From Corylus avellana (taxonomy: Eukaryota > Streptophyta > Magnoliopsida > Fagales > Betulaceae), in the NCBI RefSeq assembly GCF_901000735.1, contig NC_081544.1, positions 13,554,630-13,618,629 on the forward strand: a DNA stretch of 64,000 nt, given 5' to 3'. The notes beneath the pieces are model-generated. The model was not told where the DNA came from and searched no databases. It saw only the letters and a program-made list of their open reading frames with translations. The translations under genes and the position numbers were made by a program. Position 1 is the stretch's first letter. Every line of letters begins with the position of its first letter. Positions 37,801 through 43,314 of this stretch are shown here, in pieces.

Positions 37801-40800
37801 TGATCAAACTCACCATTTTCCATTAGCTTAAGCTTTTAAGAAAATTGTTGATTTAATATAGTTTTAGAGTAGAGTTCCTATCTTCGAATTCTGACTCTAC
37901 TGCATCTTCCATTTAAAAAAATTAAAACCCTACATATTAAGCCCCACTTATTGAGAGAGAATCTGAGCCCACACATGAAATGAATTATTGGAATATTAAC
38001 TAAATGACTAAACTCACTCTTTCCCATTAGTTTAGATTTTTAGGCCAATTGTTGATTTAACAAGATTGATGGAGAGGTTGCGGGTGCAAGCTAGGTACAT
38101 GTGTAAATTAACAATAAAAAATAAAAATAATAATAATAATAATAAAACTTAAATAAAATCGGAATAGTAAGTGGAACATCCCCAAAGTGGCCCAGACTCT
38201 AAAAAGTCATTGACAAGGAAAAAGTATGTTAGAACTCTAAGATTTAGGTATAACTTAAAGAAAGAACTAACCTTTTTCGAGGAACTTTTGTTGTAATTTT
38301 CCCTTCATTGAATCTTTCATGAGAATACTCCTGCAAAGAGTTGATAATGATGGCTATCTCACATACAAAAGATCAAGAATGATTGTTCCAAGATAATTGA
38401 CTGATCCTAGCACATTTCAAAAATATCATAAAAGGTAATTTTACCAAATGTCTACTTCTCTATGTTATAAAAATTTACTAAAAGCACAAAGGGATGCAAA
38501 CCATGTAGGTGGAGAGCCCCAAAAAGAAAAGGAGAAGAAAAGGTTAAAAGGAAATAAAACTAGATCCTGGTGTTTACATCATTCAAGAGAAAAAATAGGT
38601 GAAGGAATGCAAGCTAGAAGAGAAAGACATGCACAGAGAAAGAAATCAGGGAATACATCCTTCAGCCATGTAACACCCTAGAAATGTGCTAGGAATAGAT
38701 ACCTCCTAGGGTAATTTTATGATGTTGTTAGCTGTTTTAATTTTTTTTAATTTGTTGTGTGGGACTTGTTTGTTTTATTATTTCTTTTAATTGTGTGGGT
38801 TTAATAGGGGGTATATGTTAGAGGGCTGAAAAAGACTTGTGTTGGGGTGCAACAATGCTACTCTGCTCACTTGGGCAGCTCTTAGAACATGCCTTGTAGG
38901 ATGCGATTTCGAATGTCATAAAAGGCTTTGGCTTTCCTCACTGGCACCAATTGGTTTTTAGATGAGATGGTCAAATGCTCAATCCAATAAATGGTATCAT
39001 AGCTAGGGTCATGGGTTCAAATCGCAGGAGCGTCATGTTGATGGAGGAATTGTTGGGGTGCAACAACGCCGCTCTGCTCACTTGGGCGGTTCTTAGAATA
39101 TGCCTTGCGGGGTGCAATTTCGAATGTCATAAAAGGCTTTGACTTCCCTCACTAGACACCAATTGGTTTTTAGATGAGATGGTCAAAGGCTCAATCCAAC
39201 AACTTGACTAAAAAGTTCAATGAAAGTTGAGTCTAAAACCTAACAGAATCTGCTCCACTTTATTTGTCTCCCGAAAGGAAAGTTTTCTTTATTAAAACAA
39301 GCTCTAAGTGTATGCCAACTAGTCACTATTTTGTAGGAGAAAACAATTGTCACTTTATTTTTTTCAAACTTATTTAAAAAAAAAATAAAATAAAACGGAG
39401 GTTCTGTTTTACAAGGAAACATGAATAGTTTCTGCTGCTAGCATGTATCCAAAATAATCCTAAGTTATTTTTGCAACCCTAGCTCAAATACACTCCTTCA
39501 GCTGCCAGTATACCACCCCCAAATTAAACCCCACATTAGTTTGAAAACTCAGCTCTCTCTCTCTCTCTCCAAACTAAGACCTGAAAACCTAAATCAGTTT
39601 CTCAAACTTTTCTATTGAAAACTGAAATTCATATTTCATGTACCCTATCTAGAATTTCTGTATTGTTTCTATGCAAAATCAGTTGCAGATTGAGCCCCAA
39701 AACTAATTCCTAGAAGCTGCCACTCATGGTACAGCTTCTCGCCAAGATTGTGGTAAGTGTTCTCAACAATTCTTTCAATTTTTGTTGAGAACACTTACCA
39801 CAATCTTGACGAGAAGCTGTACCATGAGTGGCAGCTTCTAGGAATTAGTTTTGGGCCTCAATCTGCAACTGATTTTGCATAGAAACAATACAGAAATTCT
39901 AGATAGGGTACATGAAATATGAATTTCAAGTTTTATTACTTATCAAAAAAAAAACAATTCTTTCAAGTTTTGTGAATTCCTTTTTCAATAAATCTGAGAA
40001 AAACTTCCCCTATTTGTTTTTCCTAATTCTTATGGCCTAAATCTAGCAAAAACAGTGCAAGAACAGTTCTTTCACGGTCTCTTGGTTTTCTCCTAAATTC
40101 ATGACCAAATTTTGCTTAGGTATGAGTCCTAATAAGCCTTGTAATTGATATTTAATCATGTTACTAACAGAATCATTACAGAAACCTAATAATGCATGAA
40201 TAACGAAATTAAAGTCCGATGTTTGAGTTCCTATGCATGCTGCCCAATACTAAGGAAAGCGCTTTGGATCTGATTTCTTCTCTCTTTTTTGATAAGTAAT
40301 GTTGTATATATCAAAAAGCGCAATGCGCCTCTAAGTACACAAGAAAGTATACTTAGGAAACCCAACCAAAAGCTCAAGAAAACACCCTAGAACCCAGAGA
40401 AGACCCAACCCAAGCAGCCCAAAGTAGAGCCACAGCCATACAGAAACTCAAAATACAAAGTAGTACTAAAACCCTACTAGAGCCACATCCTCTAGTCTCA
40501 AAATTAATGGAGCATTCTAAGTTTTTAAGGTCCCTTTTCCCCTTAGTATTGGAGACAAACACCTCCGGATCACAGTCTCTATCCGCTTCAATGACAGAAA
40601 AAAGACTCGAGTTTTTTCTCGTCATCCCCAACAGTTAATCCCAAGGTGGGGGCGAGTTCCATCGCTTCTAGGACCCCCTCGGAATAGCCCTCCTCCTCAA
40701 CCACGGCAGTATCCGCCACAAAAGCTAGCAGGTTCTTGTTCTTATTCAGCTGCTTACCTATATTACTCTTCACCCTCCGAGAATACCCCTACTAAGACTT

Positions 40801-43314
40801 GGAGACAAAAGAATAAATAGGAGTTCCACTATCTGTCATACCAGGATGAGAGAGGTGAAGTCTCGTACCCAGCTCAGCTGCCCCACTAAAAGAATCACCA
40901 AAACCAGCCGTCGAAAAGGGAAAGGTACCCAGTTGCTAAGGAGGAGCAGGACAGACTTCCTTGGCAACTAGAACCGAATGAGAAGGAGCGGGACTCGAAC
41001 CTAAAAACCCCCATATATGGTTTATACAACATGATTACCTGGTCTCCTGAATGTTTGACAGTATCAGAGCACATTGTATGACTATACTAGTTTAAGTGTT
41101 GAGTGAATGATTTATGATGTTAGCATGCATTCCAGGAACCTAGGATAAGATGCTTTGTACTATAGAAATTTTCTGCAGCACTACTGTCACCAAGAAAGGT
41201 GGTCATTCTAAGGAGATGTTTTGAATCAAAGTGACCATAGGATAAACCCACTTTGACTTGTCTTTCTAATGATCCAAACCACACAATCATTGCACACTTG
41301 TCTCTTTGAGGATAGTGAGATCAATGTGCTTCTCCTTAAATCTTTGTTTCTGAGATCTCTTTTGGAATGGGCTATTGTATATGATCCTAACTTCCCCTTT
41401 GGGAATCTGGTAGCTAAGGGCTCGGCTCTCTTGTATACTCTTCGTATACGAAGGCTTTGCCCTTTTTTCTAATAAACTTCTAATTATTCGTTAAAAAAAA
41501 TATTAAAAGCATAAGGCACCCTAGGTACACAAGAAGTATAAAAGAGAAAACACCTAGTTAGAAGCAAAAAGAACAAAGAAATCATGATAACTTATCACCA
41601 AAAAATAAATTAAAGTAGTTGTCCAAAGATACAGAGTATTGAAGAATAAAGACTAAGGCTCCTCCAAAATCCTCGCACAGTCCTTAAAACTCATATCATT
41701 CCCTTCATAGACACTACAAAAGACACAAAGGCACCATTTTTCACACAGCAGCACTTCGAGAACTGCCAGCAATCCACCAACAAGCATATAAGTCAACTAC
41801 TCGTCTCGGCATAACCTAAGACAACCCAAATCAACTGAGAACACATTCCAAATAGATTCTCCTAATATACTATTATAGTATATCATTTTATTTTCTATAG
41901 GTCCCAAAAGAATCTCAAAATTATAAAGAAAAAAAAAGAACTCAACACCGCCCCCGCCGTCAACCACATAATTATATCTCTCAAATGCTAATGGCTCAAA
42001 TTCAAACTTAGTATCCAAAATGCACCATTGAGTCATACAATAAGGCATTCAAAATTCGATTGGGGCTTGCACTAGCGAAGGATGGCTATGGTGGGGGCTA
42101 CATTGGTAGTAAGGGTGGCAATTCGTGTTCGTGTATGGAGTTCAGGTCATGTCGAGACAAGGGTATAAGACTATATGGGTCAATCTTAACCGGCTAATTT
42201 CATGTTGGGTCTATGTCAGATCCAACCCATTTAATTAAACAGATTAAACCCATCAACTTTAATCCGCTACTTTTGTGTTATGTTTGTATCGGTTTTGCGA
42301 CTCTTGTCAAAAACTGTCAACTCTGATTGGTGGGGATGACCCAAGTAGGGATTAGTGCCAATGAGAGAAAAAGTAGTGTTTATGGTGTGTTGGCAAGTGT
42401 ATGAGAGAGGAGCTATGGACGAAAAATGTTTTGCACCATAGAAAAATATAAACCCTTTTATGAAAAATATGGGATATTAAAATGCTTTTCCTTTGACTAA
42501 GTTCTCTAAGTGCAACCAAACACCAGAAAATACTAAAAACATTTTACAAAAGATATTTTACATCAAAATAAAATAAACTGGCTAAAACATAACATAGTTC
42601 AACCATCTACATCAAACGCTATGTTCTTTCTTGCATTCAGCCACGAAATATTTTCCAAATATCAATTATTACCCCCAAAAAGAATTGCAGACATGCAGGA
42701 GAGGGTCCTTATGGAGTCGTATAATCCATGCATCTCAACATTCCTATGGAATTGCAATTGACATTTGGTAAACAAATAATTGCATTTAAAACCATTACAC
42801 CCAATAGCGCTCACCCCAATCACATAACCATGAACCAACAGCAAATATTGCAACAAAACATTATCACAATGCATCACCCATTTCACAACCAATTCCCCAA
42901 TCAGCAACTACATATCCCCTTTTCACCCTAAAATTCACAACTTACTTAGCAAATTAAAACCATATCTACAAAGAAAGGTTTCTTGGGTTACCAAAACCGC
43001 ATCGACGAGGACTTGAAGGGCGAGCACAAACAGAAATCAAGAACCGCGTCCTTCCTACTCCCAATGCCAATAACCTCAACAAAGTCGGTGTCTCCCCATA
43101 TATCCTCGTCATTCACTTCACCCTCATCATATCCATTCGATGAATAATCTCTGTCCAAACTCATTGTAACTCGAAGACACCGCTTCGAAGTGCTTCTAAA
43201 CTTCAATCTTGCCCCATATTTTCTGGAGCCTCCGTAGAAGATTCGATTCGAAAAATGAGGACACAAGCAGGTCCGAGAGACCGATTGGAAACTCGTGAAC
43301 ACAGGAAGCTCCAT
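4742..43314 (-). CDS. ARC3: ARC3 chloroplast-division protein, partial spliced gene
   Basis: Seven exons on the minus strand join into one reading frame: 43314-42992, 38330-38272, 26058-25994, 25845-25711, [one short exon not found], 5393-5281, 5203-5132, 4852-4742. Exon 1 carries [12 protein letters not shown] and exon 4 ASAGYGLDH and ILKPFSFEG, which I recognise as the FtsZ-like N-terminal half of ARC3. From family knowledge, ARC3 is a stromal regulator that works with the plastid MinD/MinE/MCD1 system to block FtsZ-ring assembly away from mid-chloroplast, and its C-terminal MORN repeats bind PARC6. That half is not in the window. All exon borders are GT-AG, and phases fit at every junction that can be tested. 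The introns total about 37 kb, mostly transposons. Whether the locus still makes full-length mRNA cannot be told from sequence. Confidence 0.88.
5132..5203 (-). CDS. ARC3: ARC3 exon, [13 protein letters not shown] segment
   Basis: A 72-nt, 24-codon exon between TTTCCAG and GTAAGT, phase 0 on both sides. It reads [20 protein letters not shown] then ELIE. It follows the preceding exon after a 77-bp intron and continues the FtsZ-like domain. Confidence 0.87.
5281..5393 (-). CDS. ARC3: ARC3 exon after the 20-kb intron
   Basis: A 113-nt exon between acceptor CAACAG and donor GTAAGT. It begins with the last two bases of an Asp codon, so the preceding exon must end in phase 1, and then reads [20 protein letters not shown] and on to NAISVLIS. 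This is the helix H7/H8 region of the FtsZ-like fold. Exon 4 ends in phase 0, so a short exon of (3n+1) nt is missing between them. Confidence 0.88.
5564..6382 (+). mobile_element. TRIM array with four LTRs
   Basis: Four diverged copies of a 158-161 bp LTR, beginning TGTGACxTxCCACA and ending GGTGTTACA, lie at 5564-5721, 5741-5901, 5999-6157 and about 6265-6382 (the last truncated and ending TTATA). Each is followed by a TATGGTATCA(A/G)A-type tRNA-Met primer-binding site. Two internal regions of about 100 bp (5902-5998, 6158-6264) share AACGTGCACAAGCCC-like text and end in purine-rich sequence. Between LTRs 1 and 2 only 19 bp remain. No coding capacity, as expected for a TRIM. Confidence 0.75.
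6590..7030 (+). repeat. Copia-type LTR remnants in inverted arrangement
   Basis: Arms at about 6659-6696 and 6808-6847 are inverted copies of one sequence (TTAGGGAGAGAATCAT and its complement). The right arm is followed at once by CAATTGGTATCAAAGC, a tRNA-Met-type primer-binding site, and a decayed gag start. A related LTR-end scrap lies at about 10025-10075. These look like LTR ends of an old copia element. No open gag or pol remains. Confidence 0.5.
7158..7400. repeat. Tandem duplication of about 105 bp
   Basis: The sequence beginning CCCTCCAAAAATTTTAAAAT occurs at about 7158 and again at about 7261, each followed by a T-rich run, AATTTTGTC and an AAAATAATATTT segment, ending near CCCTCTTCTAGC. 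This is an imperfect two-copy repeat, probably inside a small non-autonomous element. There is no gene from 6400 to 7824. Confidence 0.5.
7825..9890 (-). mobile_element. LINE-C: 5'-truncated L1 element with internal deletion
   Basis: Poly(T) at 7825-7839 marks the 3' end on the minus strand. The ORF2 remnant reads RT motifs ([34 protein letters not shown] at 9820-9515), then the post-RT region ([27 protein letters not shown]) and the C-terminal zinc-ribbon-like segment ([16 protein letters not shown]). The RT piece carrying FADD is missing: GICQG joins directly to LKINLSK near 9415. It is dead, in sense orientation to ARC3. Confidence 0.85.
9891..10819. other. Gene-free interval between LINE-C and LINE-A
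   Basis: No recognised gene. A copia LTR-end scrap lies at about 10025-10075, and a (CT)n run at 10267-10280. A short unassigned minus-strand frame of about 25 codons lies at about 10735-10812. The ARC3 exon expected in this intron was looked for here and not found. Confidence 0.4.
12250..12695 (-). repeat. T1 3' LTR
   Basis: 446 bp, matching 13846-14297 with few differences. It carries TAAGATAAGATAA runs near its right end and ends CTGCATCA at 12695. On the minus strand it follows the purine tract GGGGAGAA at 12696-12703. Confidence 0.85.
12869..13816 (-). CDS. T1 gag-like acidic protein
   Basis: The ATG at 13816 ([13 protein letters not shown]) is preferred because it follows the primer-binding site by a few bases; the longer reading frame runs back into the LTR. 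315 residues: basic N-terminus, a heptad-like segment at about 30-75 with a repeated RLV-E-E-I/ML motif (probable coiled coil), a central linker, then a strongly acidic half ([25 protein letters not shown]). No CCHC knuckle or pol motif. Full-length and open, so possibly still expressed. Confidence 0.7.
   Translation of the reverse strand: MAPPNTRRRGNRFANREDVYEREEAVGETRMEEQWQRLVDEAEMLQKKVKANQAAIRWKRLVEEVEILRKEIEIFTTRVDNRGSPKVRHHQTNQRFVDDDNVVVGHRAHSEKRRARIKTEMLRLTNLTIIPEPQIYEPNPYSAEEEKEFVDEEFQESEFIDEFSHEDVQDPLQGFGDWDSPPTYDEEPEEDDSWEEEMPTEEHEKDGFFPMFGGLYPKEDGQLEEDGIADYEEVEEDLPGALPNFSDEELGYVDFLGIEDILNSPNEDYSEFYADEKNYMFTRETMLDPFLSIFMARGREKERTKSKPAILPNGV
13846..14297 (-). repeat. T1 5' LTR and primer-binding site
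   Basis: 452 bp with TGATGCAG at 13846 and TGCATCA ending at 14297. The primer-binding site (minus strand GTTGGTATCTGAGCTC) lies just inside, at about 13829-13845, one mismatch from the usual TGGTATCAGAGC. Confidence 0.85.
16599..18323 (-). pseudogene. LINE-A ORF1, one internal stop, 5' end in gap
   Basis: An open frame from the N gap to 17202, one in-frame TAG at 17201-17199 (CTG TAG GGC), then open again to TAA at 16601-16599. Visible parts: [11 protein letters not shown] near the gap, a Cys-rich stretch CSCGSGSCG that may bind metal, a G/P/S-rich middle, and the C-terminal block [15 protein letters not shown]...[15 protein letters not shown] shared by all ORF1 copies here. Stop and ORF2 start overlap as TAATG, an arrangement typical of stop-restart translation. 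Confidence 0.78.
18324..18423. other. Assembly gap, 100 N
   Basis: Exactly 100 N, the usual placeholder for a gap of unknown size. On the left is LINE-A ORF1. On the right is the polypurine tract of a copia element (minus strand GCGGGGGGCTGT), so the gap has swallowed the copia 3' LTR and its junction with LINE-A. A reading frame crossing the gap is not a real fusion. Confidence 0.97.
18424..22628 (-). CDS. Copia gag-pol polyprotein, uninterrupted
   Basis: ATG at 22628 (MSSASSSS), 1401 codons with no stop before the gap. Gag 1-260; Gly/Arg-rich linker 260-290; CCHC knuckle C305-x2-C-x4-H-x4-C318; protease DTGA 352-355; pre-integrase HWHKRLGHP about 485; integrase with Asp 548 (SDVWGP), Asp 611 (QTDWGGEY) and Glu 646 (GCVERKHR); RT from about 900 with AFLHG and YVDD at 1081-1084; RNase H with SDADWAG about 1245 and SSTEAEY about 1284. 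The stop codon lies in the gap. All catalytic residues are present, which suggests a recent, possibly competent copy. Confidence 0.93.
22675..22985 (-). repeat. Copia 5' LTR (single copy, borders approximate)
   Basis: The stretch from the primer-binding site to TGTTGAAGCACATTCC (complement at 22970-22985) contains internal near-repeats of CTAAACTCTAGAGATAATTA, a (TA)n run at 22736-22744 and sequence typical of a promoter/polyadenylation LTR. Its partner is in the gap, so ends cannot be confirmed by comparison. The right end may extend to about 22995, where a CTATTAGCACACA sequence mirrors the other end. Confidence 0.55.
22986..23329 (-). other. Unassigned stretch with one small ORF
   Basis: No family recognised. 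The minus strand holds a 61-codon ATG frame at 23232-23047 containing [16 protein letters not shown], which could form a short coiled coil. Removing the hAT element beside it, this stretch is continuous with the LINE 5' fragment at 24912. It may be part of the copia LTR, a further insertion, or filler. Confidence 0.3.
23338..24878. mobile_element. hAT-type non-autonomous element with 8-bp target duplication
   Basis: Flanked by perfect 8-bp direct repeats AGGTGGAG (23330-23337 and 24879-24886). Termini are inverted: AAAAGGGTGTC on the left, complement of AACACCCCT on the right. Subterminal regions are full of ACCGG/CCGGT motifs (23360-23505 and 24720-24872), the sort of short repeats hAT transposases bind. 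There is no transposase. A fold-back element is nested inside. Confidence 0.8.
23526..24247. mobile_element. Fold-back element, near-complete palindrome
   Basis: The left half (GGGAAAATATATTATAAGT at 23526) returns as its complement at the right end (ACTTATAATATATTTTCCC to 24247). Pairing continues inward through TAAAAACTC, CAATTGA-containing and GGTAAAAC segments to a central GC-rich core at 23810-23990 made of GGGTGGC and GCCACCC units. The whole of about 720 bp could fold on itself. Flanking (TA)n tracts obscure the target duplication. No ORF supported. Confidence 0.75.
24912..25500 (-). mobile_element. 5' end of an L1 element (ORF1 start only)
   Basis: About 95 bp of 5' leader, then ORF1 from the ATG at 25407 ([12 protein letters not shown]), with [12 protein letters not shown] and [17 protein letters not shown] as in LINE-1. 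Homology ends near 24912, just inside YVEVLGL, next to the hAT element. It is the part of ORF1 that LINE-A lacks. 5' ends without the rest are unusual for LINEs, so it is probably the displaced head of LINE-A, although the flanks show no shared target duplication. Confidence 0.75.
25711..25845 (-). CDS. ARC3: ARC3 exon 4
   Basis: A 135-nt, 45-codon exon in phase 0 between acceptor CTCTAG and donor GTAAAA. It encodes [19 protein letters not shown], then a strand, then [15 protein letters not shown]. This is the FtsZ-like nucleotide-fold region with the KPFxFEGxRR segment shared by FtsZ and ARC3. A LINE 5' end begins only about 210 bp downstream, at 25500. Confidence 0.9.
25994..26058 (-). CDS. 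ARC3: ARC3 exon 3
   Basis: A 65-nt exon between acceptor TTTGCAG and donor GTTTGT. With the G left over from exon 2 it reads [20 protein letters not shown] followed by IL, then joins exon 4 in phase 0. PR-x-x-EAPLS-x-x-x-C is the segment just before the glycine-rich ASAGYG loop in ARC3. The intron to exon 4 is only 148 bp, so this pair keeps the compact structure lost elsewhere in the gene. Confidence 0.85.
26059..27767. other. ARC3 intron sequence without recognised gene
   Basis: AT-rich intron sequence with an A-run and (GA)n at 26226-26256. Two similar LTR-like scraps ending TAGCTTAAATTTTTAGGATAA and a near copy occur at about 26745-26815 and 26945-27010. From 27240 to 27520 the sequence is pyrimidine-rich with repeated AAACCCTA units. 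A plus-strand frame from about 27525 ([14 protein letters not shown]) could be LINE ORF1 debris. Nothing complete. Confidence 0.4.
27768..28202 (+). pseudogene. Probable LINE-D ORF1 fragment
   Basis: An open frame of 144 codons with a four-fold 9-residue repeat ([36 protein letters not shown]) encoded by a 27-bp minisatellite at 27856-27955. A helical stretch [19 protein letters not shown] follows, resembling the VDVGLERLDIAIKYMECQRF region of LINE-1 ORF1. It lies upstream of, and in the same direction as, LINE-D ORF2. The link to that element is inferred. Confidence 0.4.
28945..29511 (-). repeat. T2 3' LTR
   Basis: 567 bp, ending ...CCTACATCA at 29511. Matches the right LTR closely, including the AAGCGTCTTCGTCTTCTACC segment and repeated CTAATCCTA units. 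It contains no LINE tail, which proves the tail at 36050 is a later insertion. Confidence 0.85.
29888..33537 (-). pseudogene. LINE-B ORF2, endonuclease-RT, two frameshifts
   Basis: ATG at 33537 ([14 protein letters not shown]). Endonuclease: [28 protein letters not shown], but SDYFPL where SDHxPI is expected. RT after the shift: [62 protein letters not shown]. Then [27 protein letters not shown], and the Cys/His C-terminus [18 protein letters not shown], ending about 29888. The two breaks are one extra A near 32190 (A5) and one extra T near 30340 (T8 run on the sense strand), both plausible sequencing errors. Otherwise open. Confidence 0.88.
33527..35132 (-). pseudogene. LINE-B ORF1, 5'-truncated, one stop
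   Basis: An open frame from the insertion border to 33866, one in-frame TAG at 33865-33863 (IQFG*VGK), then open again to TAA at 33529-33527. The middle is rich in K/G with [14 protein letters not shown], and the C-terminal block [16 protein letters not shown] corresponds to the EEKKLE...I-D block of other ORF1 copies. Its last codons (DHEA*) overlap the ORF2 ATG by 11 nt. Confidence 0.75.
35739..36441 (-). repeat. T2 5' LTR with LINE-tail insertion
   Basis: 703 bp, of which 36050-36185 is an inserted LINE tail plus target duplication. The left boundary is damaged (GAACGCAG for TGACGTAG). Confidence 0.82.
36050..36170 (+). mobile_element. Short LINE 3' tail inserted in T2 LTR
   Basis: About 121 bp containing only the shared LINE 3' end (GTACTAGGGTTGCGCCCCTC, TTTACTTATC, A-run), flanked by a 15-bp target duplication AACAATAGTAAACCT at 36035-36049 and 36171-36185. 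The most extreme 5' truncation in the window. Confidence 0.88.
36798..37145 (+). mobile_element. LINE scrap with endonuclease pieces
   Basis: Plus-strand fragments read [10 protein letters not shown] and [19 protein letters not shown], matching the SLWGC and [19 protein letters not shown] segments of L1 endonucleases, with large deletions between them. A variant tail (GTGTACTTAGGGACGCCTTA) follows at about 37098. Non-functional. Confidence 0.6.
37345..37700 (+). mobile_element. S1: LINE derivative, ORF1 C-terminus joined to 3' tail
   Basis: Encodes [18 protein letters not shown] and [20 protein letters not shown], the C-terminal block of L1 ORF1, and passes directly to a GT-rich stretch and the tail GTGTACTTAGGAGCG, CTTTTTGATATATACAACA, TTACTTATC plus A-run. 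No ORF2 at all. The same arrangement as S2 at 40284-41010. Confidence 0.7.
37701..38271. other. ARC3 intron 2 sequence, no gene
   Basis: Contains two near-copies (about 37800-37870 and 38005-38065) of a CATTAGCTTAAGCTTTTA-type LTR-end scrap, like those at 26745 and 26945, and an (ATA)n run at 38121-38145. Nothing else recognised. Confidence 0.4.
38272..38330 (-). CDS. ARC3: ARC3 exon 2
   Basis: A 59-nt exon between acceptor TTTGCAG and donor G|GTTAGT. Its first G completes the split Trp codon of exon 1. It then reads [19 protein letters not shown], matching the KDS...LQQ...L-K block that follows the RFW motif in ARC3. It ends in phase 1. A longer ORF in another frame runs through this stretch, but only this frame joins exons 1 and 3. 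Confidence 0.82.
38840..39201 (+). mobile_element. Complete TRIM element in ARC3 intron 1
   Basis: LTRs of 150 and 151 bp (38840-38989, 39051-39201) begin TGTTGGGGTGCAACAA and end CAATCCAATA / CAATCCAACA. After the first comes ATGGTATCATAGCTAGGG (tRNA-Met-type primer site). Before the second comes GATGGAGGAAT (purine tract). Flanked by a perfect 5-bp duplication ACTTG (38835-38839, 39202-39206). 362 bp, no coding capacity. Confidence 0.9.
39621..39954. repeat. Inverted duplication of about 150 bp ending in a LINE tail
   Basis: 39621-39769 is followed at 39782-39930 by its reverse complement with only two or three differences. The second arm continues into TTTTATTACTTATC and an A-run (39931-39954), the 3' terminus of the LINEs here. 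The inserted unit is bounded by direct repeats AACAATTCTTTCAA at 39765-39778 and 39953-39966. It lies in ARC3 intron 1, so the pre-mRNA could form a 150-bp hairpin. Confidence 0.88.
40284..41010 (-). mobile_element. S2: LINE derivative, ORF1 C-terminus joined to 3' tail
   Basis: Minus-strand text [38 protein letters not shown] and [20 protein letters not shown] is the ORF1 C-terminal region (a frame change lies near 40600). It runs straight into a tail identical in layout to S1 (GTGTACTTAGAGGCGC, CTTTTTGATATATACAACA, TTACTTATC, poly-A complement at 40285-40290). No ORF2. The 5' border near 41010 is approximate. Confidence 0.7.
41269..41497 (+). mobile_element. LINE 3' terminus, plus strand
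   Basis: An open stretch containing [19 protein letters not shown], followed by CTCTTGTATACTCTTCGTATA, a variant of the LINE tail, and CTAATTATTCGTTAAAAAAAA. Probably the last part of an ORF2 from another L1 subfamily. It abuts a minus-strand LINE tail to tail. Confidence 0.5.
41498..41860 (-). mobile_element. LINE 3' fragment, minus strand
   Basis: Tail complement (GCACCCTAGGTACACAAGAA) at 41515-41534, then ORF2 C-terminal text on the minus strand ending at [17 protein letters not shown], comparable to [17 protein letters not shown] in LINE-A. Decayed. Confidence 0.6.
42061..42660. other. Gene-free stretch with a hAT-like repeat
   Basis: 42109-42330 starts GGGTGGCAATTCGTGTTCGTG and continues with GGTCATGTCGAGAC and ATCGGTTTTGCGAC, text common in small plant hAT-like repeats. 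Borders not defined. The rest is unassigned AT-rich sequence. Confidence 0.35.
42992..43314 (-). CDS. ARC3: ARC3 exon 1
   Basis: The ATG at 43314-43312 opens 107 codons plus 2 nt and ends at donor G|GTAACC (42991-42990). Residues 1-50 are rich in S, R and K and poor in acids, as in a chloroplast transit peptide. An acidic linker follows, then the conserved block [17 protein letters not shown] and a final Trp split TG|G over the intron. The gene upstream is simple sequence. The intron that follows is 4.7 kb and holds a TRIM, an inverted retroposed duplication and LINE scraps. Confidence 0.9.

Noticed and set aside
38267..38332. Frame reading [17 protein letters not shown] on the minus strand
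   Set aside because: Wrong frame; the phase set by ARC3 exon 1 gives [13 protein letters not shown], which fits the family.
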